From positions 2,356,001-2,420,000 of the forward strand of contig OY782831.1 in the NCBI GenBank assembly GCA_963678375.2: a stretch of 64,000 nt of DNA. Reading direction: 5' to 3'. This DNA is from JAEKNW01 sp963678375. GTDB taxonomy: Bacteria > Cloacimonadota > Cloacimonadia > Cloacimonadales > JAFGVF01. Below are positions 37,135 through 44,934 of this stretch, one piece after another. Position 1 is the first letter of the stretch, and every line of letters starts with the position of its first letter. Both the position numbers and the translations under genes were made by a program. Under the pieces are notes generated by a model. That model did not search any database and was not told the DNA's origin. It was given only the letters and a program-made list of their open reading frames with translations.

Positions 37135-37788
37135 ATGAAAAAAGTATTATTAATCACTTTGTTAGTATTAATTAGTGTAAGAGTTTTTTCTGTCATTCAA
37201 AGTCCTGTGCAACAGATGATTGATAATGCACTTGATGGAACAACTATTTATGTTCCCTCTGGTGAGTATGTAGGAACAATTAACATAAGTAACAGATCTA
37301 ACTTAACTATTGCTGGAGTAAATAGTTCTAATACTATTCTTAAGGGGGTTATGAATGCTCCTGTATTTAACATTGTAAGTTCTAATAATATATCAATTAA
37401 AAAATTTACTGTGTCTGAAGGTAGAAATCATCGTGGAGGAGATTTCTATATTGACTATTAACATCTTGTCTTAGGTGCAAATAATAACCCAAATGATAAT
37501 GTTGATATGATAAAACACTTGACAATTAATAACTATCCTAATCCTTTTAATCCTGAAACAACTATTTCTTTCAATAATCCTCAAAATGGACAAGTTAGCT
37601 TAACAATATATAACATAAAGGGACAGTTAGTTAATACTCTGTTAGATGAGGAAATAAGTGCAGGACCTCATAGTCTTGTTTGGCATGGTAAAGATAATAG
37701 TGGAAAGAGTGTAGCCTCGGGCATCTATTTTACCAAAGTAAAAACCGAAAACAGTATTCAAACAAAGAAAATGTTATTAATGAAATAG
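37135..37788 (+). pseudogene. Beta-helix protein with sorting domain, split by an in-frame stop
   Basis: Two halves of one frame are separated by a single TAA at 37459-37461. The first half (108 residues) has a signal peptide (MKKVLLITLLVLISV...FS) and the start of a right-handed beta-helix (DNALDGTTIYVPSGEY, NLTIAGVNSSNTIL). After the stop the same frame continues HLVLGANNNP and then the complete FlgD-like sorting domain (NNYPNPFNPETT to KMLLMK). Even without the stop the beta-helix would be far shorter than usual, so an internal deletion probably preceded the stop. The ribosome site (AGAG) is weak. Sequencing error or readthrough are alternatives. Confidence 0.75.
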
Positions 37789-37931
37789 TCTTTTGCAAGA
37801 ACAAGAAAGAAATAATAAAAATATGTTTTTAGTTGGACGTAGAAATATATGCCCTAAAGAAGATATAAAAAAGTTGACAGATATGAGACATATATACAAG
37901 TGAATAGAGATAAAAGGAAGGGAGTATTCTT

Positions 37932-39296
37932 ATGAAAAATTATCTGACTATAATTTTAATTTTATTAATTTTTATGCCAGTGCTTAGTCTAACGGTAGCA
38001 GAAGTGCCTATGAATGGTGATGGGTCTTTAGAGAATCCTTATGAGATTGCTAATCTAGAGAACTTGAGGTGGTTATCTGAAAATGATACAGTTTGGGGAG
38101 ATTCTTTAAATATAAAGTATTTTGAACAGGTTGCTGATATTGATGCAAGTGATACTTATACTTGGAATGATGGAACAGGATTTCAGCCTATAGGTTATAC
38201 TAAGTCTATAGCAGGATCTTCTGAGCTAGAAAGAAAATACTTTTATGGAGCTTATAATGGGAACAATCATAAAATTCTGAACCTATATATAAATACAAGT
38301 CAAACTAATTATGAAAATACTGGTATCTTTGGATTAATTGAAAATGCAAGTATAAGTAATTTAATAATTGAAGATGCTACAATAGTTGGAAACTCTGTTG
38401 TAGGAAGTCTTGTGGGTTCAGGCGGTAATTCAATAATAGAAAAATGTTCAATATCATCTCTTATAAGCGGAAATGAGCTTTTGTGTGGTATTGCTGGTAT
38501 TTTGGCTAATAGTCAAATTTCTCAAGTTTCAGCTTATTCTATTTTTAATGCACAAGTAAGTGGAGGAGGTTTAGTTGGACTACTAAATAATTCTGACCTA
38601 GATAATAGTCACTTTACAGGTCAAATAAATATTGAAGAGAATTCAGCTAATCCTCTATTTGGTGGCTTAGTACTTACCCTTTTGAATTCAAATATCACCA
38701 ATTCTTATGCAAACTTATCTTCTAATAGTACTTTTGGAGGAGGATTAGTTGGTATGGCAATGAACTCTAGTCTTGATGCTTGTCTTTTTAATAGTGATTT
38801 ATATTCATCAACTTCGCTCATAGTAACCAATATAAATACTTCAGTTAACTCTTCAAGTGGACTTTCAGCTTCTTTGCTTACTAACTCACAAACTTATGCT
38901 GAACTAGCTTGGGATTTTGAGAATATTTGGTCTATAAGTGCTGAAGTTAATGACAACTTCCCTTATTTACAATGGACTCAGAATTCTACTTCTTTAGAGG
39001 ATAATGGAGTTACACCGATTACTACTAATAAATTAAAGATATATCCTAATCCTTTTAATCCTACTACAACAATTGAATTTATATTAGACAAGGAAGAAGA
39101 TGTTGTTTTGGAAATTTATAATATCAAAGGGCAGAAAGTTAGAACTTTAAACAATGGTTTGCTAGAAGCTATGCAACATAAAATTGTTTGGAATGGGATA
39201 AATGATCAAGGCAAAAAAGTTGCTTCTGCTTTATATTTTGCTAGATTAAGAACGGCTTCCCAGGAATTTACATCAAAACTTATAATTATGAAATAG
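37932..39296 (+). CDS. Secreted GLUG-like repeat protein with sorting domain
   Basis: A 454-residue exported protein. After a signal peptide (about 1-20) comes the segment GDGSLENPYEIANLENLRWLS, which often precedes GLUG repeats. Then follows a beta-helical region with loose repeats (GIFGLIENASISNLII, GGLVGLLNNSDLDNSHF, GGLVGMAMNSSLDACLF). The C-terminal FlgD-like sorting domain begins IYPNPFNPTTTIEF and ends SKLIIMK. The strong GGAAGGGAG site precedes the ATG. It probably sits on or leaves the cell surface; GLUG proteins are often adhesins or polymer-binding, which is only family knowledge. A strong terminator follows. Confidence 0.85.
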   Translation: MKNYLTIILILLIFMPVLSLTVAEVPMNGDGSLENPYEIANLENLRWLSENDTVWGDSLNIKYFEQVADIDASDTYTWNDGTGFQPIGYTKSIAGSSELERKYFYGAYNGNNHKILNLYINTSQTNYENTGIFGLIENASISNLIIEDATIVGNSVVGSLVGSGGNSIIEKCSISSLISGNELLCGIAGILANSQISQVSAYSIFNAQVSGGGLVGLLNNSDLDNSHFTGQINIEENSANPLFGGLVLTLLNSNITNSYANLSSNSTFGGGLVGMAMNSSLDACLFNSDLYSSTSLIVTNINTSVNSSSGLSASLLTNSQTYAELAWDFENIWSISAEVNDNFPYLQWTQNSTSLEDNGVTPITTNKLKIYPNPFNPTTTIEFILDKEEDVVLEIYNIKGQKVRTLNNGLLEAMQHKIVWNGINDQGKKVASALYFARLRTASQEFTSKLIIMK

Positions 39297-39338
39297 AAGC
39301 TTAATCGATAAAATATTTTTTGAGGTAACACAGATTAA

Positions 39339-39368
39339 GGGGCGTGTAGTTAACGCCCCGATTTTTTA
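39339..39368 (+). terminator. Terminator after the GLUG-like gene
   Basis: Arms GGGGCGT (39339-39345) and ACGCCCC (39353-39359), then GATTTTTT. The T run reaches into the stop region of the convergent transporter gene. Confidence 0.85.
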
Positions 39369-40295
39369 AACACATTCAGCTGTAAGATGTTTTATCTTCT
39401 TGTTTTTTAAAATTTCTTTTTTTATTTCATTGCATTTTTCTAAATCTTGAGTTTTTACCGAACACATTACAGCTTTATCTCCGTTAAGTATATCCCATAT
39501 ATGAATATCAGTAATTTCCAGATTATAAGTCTTTACTATATTAATGATATTTTCTTTAAGTGTTGGATCATCATCATAATCTACTAGAATTTTACCAGTT
39601 GTTTTTAAAAGTCCAATACCCCACTTAATTACAATAATTGCTCCCAGGATACCAACTGCTGGATCCAACCAAATCCAACCCATATATTTAGCTCCTATCA
39701 GGGCAATTATTGCTCCAACTGAGGTTAAAGCGTCTGCTATCACATGCAGGTAAGCAGCTTTGAGGTTATGGTCTTCTTTGTGTTCATGATGGTCATGACA
39801 ATCATTATCTTCATGAGAATGGCTATGATTATGTTTGTGGTCATGTCCATGATTGTGTCCATGGTCATCCTTTAATAATAAAGCACTTACAAAGTTAATT
39901 ACTAAGCCAATTACAGCTACTAAGAGAGATTGATTAAAACCAATATCTACTGGATCGATTATTCTATGGAAGGATTCCCAGATCATAACTAGGGCTGCTA
40001 TAAGCAAGACAATTGCCGAAGTGTATCCCCCTAAAACACCAATTTTCCCAGTTCCGAAAGTAAATTTTGTATTCTCAGCATTCTTTTTAGTGATAATATA
40101 GGCGAAGAGAGTTATTAAGAGGGCAAGGGCATGGGTTCCCATATGGATTCCATCTGACAAGAGGGCCATTGACCCATAGATTAGTCCTGCAGCAATCTCT
40201 GCTACCATCATCACAGCAGTAATTAAGATTACAATAGTTGTTTTTGTTTGATTTTTCTGATTAGAAATATCTTTGTGCAATACATCACATTTCAT
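39366..40295 (-). CDS. Cation diffusion facilitator metal efflux transporter
   Basis: An inner-membrane CDF antiporter of 309 residues exporting divalent metal (zinc, cobalt or nickel) in exchange for protons. Six helices are visible. The transport-site aspartate and histidine are in ALLSDGIHMGTH (helix II) and HVIADALTS (helix V, HxxxD). Between helices IV and V is a histidine-rich loop of about 35 residues (DHGHNHGHDHKHNHSHSH). The C-terminal cytoplasmic metal-binding domain follows (about 230-309, ITDIHIWDILNGDKAVMCSV). The layout is closest to DmeF/CzcD types. It begins three bases after the MarR gene with AAGGAG, so metal-responsive control by that regulator is likely. Confidence 0.9.
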   Translation of the reverse strand: MKCDVLHKDISNQKNQTKTTIVILITAVMMVAEIAAGLIYGSMALLSDGIHMGTHALALLITLFAYIITKKNAENTKFTFGTGKIGVLGGYTSAIVLLIAALVMIWESFHRIIDPVDIGFNQSLLVAVIGLVINFVSALLLKDDHGHNHGHDHKHNHSHSHEDNDCHDHHEHKEDHNLKAAYLHVIADALTSVGAIIALIGAKYMGWIWLDPAVGILGAIIVIKWGIGLLKTTGKILVDYDDDPTLKENIINIVKTYNLEITDIHIWDILNGDKAVMCSVKTQDLEKCNEIKKEILKNKKIKHLTAECV

Positions 40296-40298
40296 TTT

Positions 40299-40700
40299 TT
40301 ATATTCTCCTTAATATTTTATCTAATAGTTGGGTTAAATCTTGCTTTTCTTGGTCACTTAGTTCCTGAGTTAGCTCTTCAGCAAGCACATCATGGTGATG
40401 GGAATGTTCATGGTATAATTCTTTCCCCTTGTCTGTAAGTTCTATGTTGAAAGATCTTTTATCATTGCTGTTTACCACTCTTCTTACTAAATCTAGTTTA
40501 GTTAATCTATCAATCATTACAGTTAGGGTACCTGTAACAATCCCTAGTTTTTCAGAAATTTCCTTCATCTTAATAGATTCATTAGAACCTATCACCTCTA
40601 ATGTATGCATTTGCTGAAGAGTAAGTCCACATTCTTTTACCGTTTCATGCTCCCAAGAAGCGAGCTTATCATATAATTCTATAAGTTTTTTACTTAACAT
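40299..40700 (-). CDS. MarR-family regulator, probably metal-responsive
   Basis: A 133-residue winged-helix repressor of the MarR type. The DNA-binding part is MKEISEKLGIVTGTLTVMIDRLTKLDLVRRVVNSNDKRS (about residues 50-88), with the wing at its end. A histidine cluster in the following helix (ELYHEHSHHHD) is unusual for MarR and suggests metal sensing, as in AdcR/ZitR-like regulators. AAAGGA lies six bases before the ATG. Two palindromic operator-like sites lie 19-59 bases upstream, so the marR-efflux pair is probably autoregulated. Which metal is sensed cannot be read from sequence. Confidence 0.85.
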   Translation of the reverse strand: MLSKKLIELYDKLASWEHETVKECGLTLQQMHTLEVIGSNESIKMKEISEKLGIVTGTLTVMIDRLTKLDLVRRVVNSNDKRSFNIELTDKGKELYHEHSHHHDVLAEELTQELSDQEKQDLTQLLDKILRRI

Positions 40701-40718
40701 AAGCTATCCTTTAATATT

Positions 40719-40759
40719 GTTTGATAGTCAAACTAATTAATTTTGTTTGAATGTCAAAC
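40719..40759 (-). promoter_or_regulatory. Tandem MarR-type operators
   Basis: Two palindromes with identical 6-base arms lie at 40719-40733 (GTTTGA-TAG-TCAAAC) and 40745-40759 (GTTTGA-ATG-TCAAAC). The centres are 26 bases apart, about two and a half helical turns. They lie upstream of the MarR gene on the minus strand, where its promoter should be. Confidence 0.7.
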
Positions 40760-40891
40760 TATTTCTTTATAAATCTTCATTAGCTAGATATAAAAAATTA
40801 AAGTGAATTATCAGAAAAAAGATTTAATATACTGCAAAATAATATTATAAGTATAATAGAGTAATACTAGTTCTAATTGCTTAATATGAGA

Positions 40892-40946
40892 TGATTGCTA
40901 GTCACTTCATTAAGTTCTAGAAATTTATGGAGATAGTAGCAATCAA
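40892..40946 (-). repeat. Interspersed palindromic repeat, copy C
   Basis: Perfect 9-base outer arms TGATTGCTA and TAGCAATCA. The centre, read on the minus strand, contains TCTCCATAAATTTCTA, identical to copy B. It is the most symmetrical of the four copies. Confidence 0.6.
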
Positions 40947-40973
40947 GTTTAGTTCAGAAAATGGGTTGGAAAA

Positions 40974-41005
40974 CAAAAAAGAAGACAGAGCAAGGTCTGT
41001 CTTCT
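40974..41005 (-). terminator. iorAB terminator
   Basis: Ten-base perfect arms AGAAGACAGA (40980-40989) and TCTGTCTTCT (40996-41005), loop GCAAGG. T-rich on the minus strand beyond the stem. Confidence 0.85.
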
Positions 41006-41048
41006 ATATTTATCAATTAAGTTTTAATTTTTTAAAACTAATTAAAGC

Positions 41049-41621
41049 TTATTTCGCCGCTTCAAAACCTGCTTTAAGAGCTTTAATATTAGCATCAACA
41101 ATAGCTTGACCCTTACGACCGAAGATAGTTTTGATAGATTCTTCAATTTGCTCAATAGTAAAACCTAAAGTTTTAACAGCAGCTCCTAGAATAACCATAT
41201 TCATTGAACGAGCAGAACCTAAATCTTTAGCAATTTGATCAGCATCAATAAGGACATGATTTTTTACAGATTTGATTTTGTTATAAACTTCTTCTTTTTC
41301 TGGGTAATCAGGAATATTAATGAAAGGAGTTGAGTTAGCAATCAACCAACCATTTTCATTAAGGTAAGGAAGGTAACGTAGAGATTCCATAGGTTCAACT
41401 GAGAGAATTAAGTCTGCTCCACCCATTGGAATAAGGTCAGAAAATATTTCTTCATCTGAAATTCTTAAGTGAGATTGAACATCACCACCACGTTGACTCA
41501 TACCATGAACTTCAGCTTGTTTCAAGAACATATCAGAAGAAACAGCAGCTTGTCCAATAACAGTAGCAATAGTAAGGATACCTTGTCCACCAACACCAGC
41601 TAATATAATATCTTTTTTCAT
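41049..41621 (-). CDS. iorB: Indolepyruvate:ferredoxin oxidoreductase beta subunit
   Basis: The 190-residue gamma/beta-type subunit that works with IorA to convert aryl-2-oxoacids (from Trp, Phe, Tyr) to aryl-acetyl-CoA, passing electrons to ferredoxin. Seen are the N-terminal ILAGVGGQGILT, EVHGMSQRGGDVQSHLRIS, and LILSVEPMESLRYLPYL, all standard for IorB. AGGAG lies inside the end of iorA, and the gap between the genes is two bases, so the subunits are translationally coupled. A terminator follows. The protein is cytoplasmic. Length is normal. Confidence 0.95.
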   Translation of the reverse strand: MKKDIILAGVGGQGILTIATVIGQAAVSSDMFLKQAEVHGMSQRGGDVQSHLRISDEEIFSDLIPMGGADLILSVEPMESLRYLPYLNENGWLIANSTPFINIPDYPEKEEVYNKIKSVKNHVLIDADQIAKDLGSARSMNMVILGAAVKTLGFTIEQIEESIKTIFGRKGQAIVDANIKALKAGFEAAK

Positions 41622-41623
41622 TG

Positions 41624-43219
41624 TTATCTCCTAGATCTTAGTTTTTTCTTGAGAGTTTGAACACATTCTCTACGAGGAATAATCACAGAAACACCATCAT
41701 AGTCAATTTCTTCAAGAAATACTTTAACATTGTCTTCATGTTGCTTTGGAAGTGGTGTAATAACCCGGATATGGTCTTCTTCTACACCTAAGCCTTTACA
41801 AACAGCTTCAATTCTTCCAAAACCAGTATAATCTTGTCCACCAGTCATACCAGTTGTAGAGTTATCAAGAATAACGATAACAACATTATTTTTATCAAAT
41901 ACACAATCCATTAAGCCTGTTAGACCAGAGTGGAAGAAGGTGGAATCACCAATAACAGCAATAGCAGGATGGATACCAGCATCAGCAGCACCTTTAGCCA
42001 TAGTAATTGAAGCGCCCATATCAAGGCAAGTATTGATAGCGTTGTAAGGAGGTAAGAAACCTAGAGTATAACATCCGATATCAGAGAAAACTCTACCATC
42101 AGGAGTCTCTTCTAAAGCTTCGTTGATAGCTTTGTAAGAGTCAATATGAGGACAGCCAACACAAAGAGCAGGAGGTCTGTTTGAAACAAAAGCTGGTTTT
42201 TCATCGCCAAAAGTATTTGGTAAGCCAAGTGCTTTAGCTACGTGATTAGGATTTAATTCCCCAACACGTGGTAGTGAACCATCTAATCTACCTTTGATTT
42301 TAGTATTACCAGAAACAAATCCTTTTAGTTGTTGTTCAACTACAGGCATACCTTCTTCAATAACAAGTACTTGATCACATTCATTCATAATCTTTTCAAC
42401 TTGCTTTCTTGGGAGTGGATATTGACTAACTTTTAAGATAGGATGTTTGAAATCAACTTTTCTAACATTTTCCATTAAGTAATTGTAGCCGAGTCCACAA
42501 GCAATAATTCCCAAAGATTTATCGGAACCATCTACATATTTATTAAAAGGTGATTCTTCTGAAGCTTTTTCTAATTGAGCTTGTAAAGGAACTAGCTTAT
42601 CATATTTCATTCTTGAAAAAGCTGGTAAGAGCATAAATTGATTTGGATCATCTGGGAAAGTAAGTTTATTCTCAGCAATCATGTCTTTAGTAACTACACC
42701 TGAACGAGAGTGGGAGAGACGAGTCTCAAGTCTTACCATTACAGGAAGTTTGAATTTTTCTGAAAGCTCAAAACCATAAAAAGCTGCTTCATAACATTCT
42801 TGTTGATTAGAAGGTTCGATACATGGAATCATAGCAAAATTTGCAAAGATACGGGAGTCTTGTTCGTTTTGAGAAGAGTGCATTGAAGGGTCATCGGCTA
42901 CAGCAACTAAGAGACCACCATTAGCACCAGTCATCGCTGAGTTCATAAATGGGTCAGCAGCTACATTGAGCCCAACGTGTTTCATTGTAGCCATTGTTCT
43001 TTTACCAGCATAAGACATACCAACGGCTTCTTCCATAGCAGTTTTTTCATTAGAAGCCCAAGTTCTGTGAATATTATTCTCAATAGCGACTTTGTTTCTC
43101 TGTACATACTCAATAATTTCAGTAGATGGTGTACCCGGATATCCGAAGAATCCAGAGATACCAGCGTCAATAGCACCTTGTGCTAACGCTTCATCACCGA
43201 GTAAAAGTATTTTTTTCAT
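41624..43219 (-). CDS. iorA: Indolepyruvate:ferredoxin oxidoreductase alpha subunit, short form
   Basis: The thiamine-diphosphate subunit of the aryl-2-oxoacid oxidoreductase. Seen are the N-terminal pyrimidine-binding domain (GFFGYPGTPSTEIIEYV, EAVGMSYAGKRTMATMKHVGLN), the PALCVGCPH cysteines, and the thiamine-diphosphate motif GDSTFFHSG...ILDNSTTGMTGGQ. It has 531 residues and stops soon after VSVIIPRRECVQTLKK. The C-terminal two-[4Fe-4S] ferredoxin domain of the well-studied archaeal IorA (about 600 or more residues) is absent. Electron exit must therefore use another protein or the remaining cysteines. RBS AGGAG lies five bases before the ATG. It is first in the iorAB unit and divergent from tnaA. 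Confidence 0.93.
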   Translation of the reverse strand: MKKILLLGDEALAQGAIDAGISGFFGYPGTPSTEIIEYVQRNKVAIENNIHRTWASNEKTAMEEAVGMSYAGKRTMATMKHVGLNVAADPFMNSAMTGANGGLLVAVADDPSMHSSQNEQDSRIFANFAMIPCIEPSNQQECYEAAFYGFELSEKFKLPVMVRLETRLSHSRSGVVTKDMIAENKLTFPDDPNQFMLLPAFSRMKYDKLVPLQAQLEKASEESPFNKYVDGSDKSLGIIACGLGYNYLMENVRKVDFKHPILKVSQYPLPRKQVEKIMNECDQVLVIEEGMPVVEQQLKGFVSGNTKIKGRLDGSLPRVGELNPNHVAKALGLPNTFGDEKPAFVSNRPPALCVGCPHIDSYKAINEALEETPDGRVFSDIGCYTLGFLPPYNAINTCLDMGASITMAKGAADAGIHPAIAVIGDSTFFHSGLTGLMDCVFDKNNVVIVILDNSTTGMTGGQDYTGFGRIEAVCKGLGVEEDHIRVITPLPKQHEDNVKVFLEEIDYDGVSVIIPRRECVQTLKKKLRSRR

Positions 43220-43365
43220 ATTTACTCCTATTATTCATATTTGTTTTATTACTACCAAAATATCAAACTCGCTTATCTAAGGCAAGGATTTTTTACTTTT
43301 TTTTCAGATTTTTAAAAAAATGGAGTCAAAATTGTATGTTAGAATAGTGAAAAGATATTTTTCAA

Positions 43366-43395
43366 TTGACAAGAAAGGCTAACTAAAAATAAATT
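43366..43395 (+). promoter_or_regulatory. Candidate tnaA promoter
   Basis: TTGACA at 43366-43371 is followed after 18 bases by TAAATT. It lies about 30 bases before the tnaA ribosome site. It is in the 207-base divergent gap shared with iorA. No leader-peptide or TnaC-like sequence was seen in this short space. Confidence 0.35.
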
Positions 43396-43426
43396 ACAAA
43401 AAAAATATATAATTAAAGGAGAAAAA

Positions 43427-44800
43427 ATGGATAAGATGCCATATGCTGAACCCTATAAAATTAAAATGGTGGAAGCAATAAAATCTACAACTAAAGAAGA
43501 AAGAATTGAAGCAATCAAAAAAGCAGGATATAATCTTTTTAATCTCCGTTCAGAGGATGTACTAGTTGATTTGATAACAGATTCAGGAACTGGTGCAATG
43601 AGTGATCAGCAGTGGTCTGCACTGATGTTAGGCGATGAAGCTTATGCAGGTTCAAGATCTTTCTTCAAAATGAAAGATACTATAAAGAGAATTCTTGGTT
43701 TCGACTTTGTTTTACCTACTCACCAAGGAAGAGCAGCTGAAAATGTTCTTTTCTCAGCTCTTGTTAAAGAAGGTGATATAGTTCCGGGAAACAGTCATTT
43801 TGACACTACTAAAGGTCACATTGAATTTAGAAAAGCAACCTGTATAGATTGTACTATTGATCAAGCTTTTGATCCTACTTTAATTCATCCGTTTAAAGGA
43901 AATGCAAACATAGAAAAACTTGATGATACAATTAAGAAATTTAGAAATAATATTCCATTTGTTATTATGACAGTTACTTGTAACAATGGTGGAGGTCAAC
44001 CTGTATCTTTAGAAAACTTGAAAGCTGTGAGAGCTGTTTGTGATAAATATGAGTTACCACTTTTCTTTGATTCAGCTCGCTTTGCTGAAAATGCTTACTT
44101 CATCAAGAAACGTGAAGAAGGTTATTCTGATAAAACAATTAAGGAAATAGTAGCAGAAATGTTTGCATTAGCTGATGGTATGACTATGTCTTCTAAAAAA
44201 GACGCCATAGTAAATATTGGTGGCTTCATAGCAATGAAAAGTGAAGAGCTTTATAAAAAATGTTCAGTCTTTAACATCATGTTTGAAGGGTATCTCTCTT
44301 ACGGTGGTATGGCAGGTAGAGATATGGCTGCTTTAGCTCAAGGTTTAGAAGAAAATACAGAGTTCCCATACTTAGATGCTAGAATTTCTCAAGTTGAATA
44401 TTTGGGTAAAAGACTGAAAGAAGAAGGTATCCCGGTAATGGAACCATTTGGTGGACATGCTATCTATGTAGACGCTTTAAGATTCTTACCTCATATACCT
44501 CAAGTCCATTTCCCTGCTCAGGTTTTAGGAATAGAACTTTATATCGAAGCTGGTGTCAGAGGTGTAGAGATCGGAACTGTTTTAGCAGATAGAGATCCTG
44601 TAACAAGAGAAGAAAGACCACCTAAAACGGAACTTCTTCGATTAGCTATACCTAGAAGAGTTTATACAAACAACCATATGGAAGTAATTGTTTGGGGACT
44701 TAAAAAAGTCTGGGAAAAAAGAAAAGAATTAAAAGGCTTAGAATTGGATTATGAAGCGCCAATTATGAGACACTTCACAGCTACTTTTAAAAGAAAATAG
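43427..44800 (+). CDS. tnaA: Tryptophanase
   Basis: A PLP enzyme splitting tryptophan into indole, pyruvate and ammonia in the cytoplasm. The PLP lysine is in MSSKKDA (about Lys258). Features separating it from tyrosine phenol-lyase are HFDTTKGH (Asp126 where TPL has Thr) and GVRGVEIGTVLADRDP (Val/Ile where TPL has its substrate-binding Arg). Also seen are LPTHQGRAAEN, DSARFAENAYF and IPRRVYT. Length 457 is normal. AAAGGAG gives a strong start. Divergent placement from iorAB suggests a shared aromatic-amino-acid catabolic region. A TPL-like side activity cannot be excluded. Confidence 0.93.
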   Translation: MDKMPYAEPYKIKMVEAIKSTTKEERIEAIKKAGYNLFNLRSEDVLVDLITDSGTGAMSDQQWSALMLGDEAYAGSRSFFKMKDTIKRILGFDFVLPTHQGRAAENVLFSALVKEGDIVPGNSHFDTTKGHIEFRKATCIDCTIDQAFDPTLIHPFKGNANIEKLDDTIKKFRNNIPFVIMTVTCNNGGGQPVSLENLKAVRAVCDKYELPLFFDSARFAENAYFIKKREEGYSDKTIKEIVAEMFALADGMTMSSKKDAIVNIGGFIAMKSEELYKKCSVFNIMFEGYLSYGGMAGRDMAALAQGLEENTEFPYLDARISQVEYLGKRLKEEGIPVMEPFGGHAIYVDALRFLPHIPQVHFPAQVLGIELYIEAGVRGVEIGTVLADRDPVTREERPPKTELLRLAIPRRVYTNNHMEVIVWGLKKVWEKRKELKGLELDYEAPIMRHFTATFKRK

Positions 44801-44832
44801 AAATACTATAAATATTTACTGAACCCTTTAAT

Positions 44833-44860
44833 CCCCCCTCAGGAGGGGGCACAGGGGTTA
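44833..44860. repeat. CCCCCT-AGGGGG hairpin with ACAGGGG
   Basis: A hairpin followed by CACAGGGGTTATT, related to 1741-1765. It lies 30 bases after tnaA. It may act as a terminator although no T run follows. Confidence 0.45.
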
Positions 44861-44934
44861 TTTGAATGCAAAACAATTTGAAAGATAATTCATAAGTATC
44901 ACTAATTTATGAGAAAATATAAAGGATGGTTGCT

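Noticed and set aside
36903..37196. Open frame of 97 codons on the minus strand
   Set aside because: It is antisense to the start of the beta-helix remnant and the small frame, with a composition typical of AT-rich noise and no ribosome site.
40927..41109. Open frame of 60 codons on the plus strand
   Set aside because: It overlaps the iorAB terminator and the end of iorB, with no ribosome site.
43220..43426. Regulatory leader (TnaC-like peptide) for tnaA
   Set aside because: No short frame with Trp codons and a ribosome site was found in the gap.
43427..44800. Tyrosine phenol-lyase instead of tryptophanase
   Set aside because: Asp in HFDTTKGH and VEIGT at the substrate site follow tryptophanase; the TPL-specific Arg is missing.
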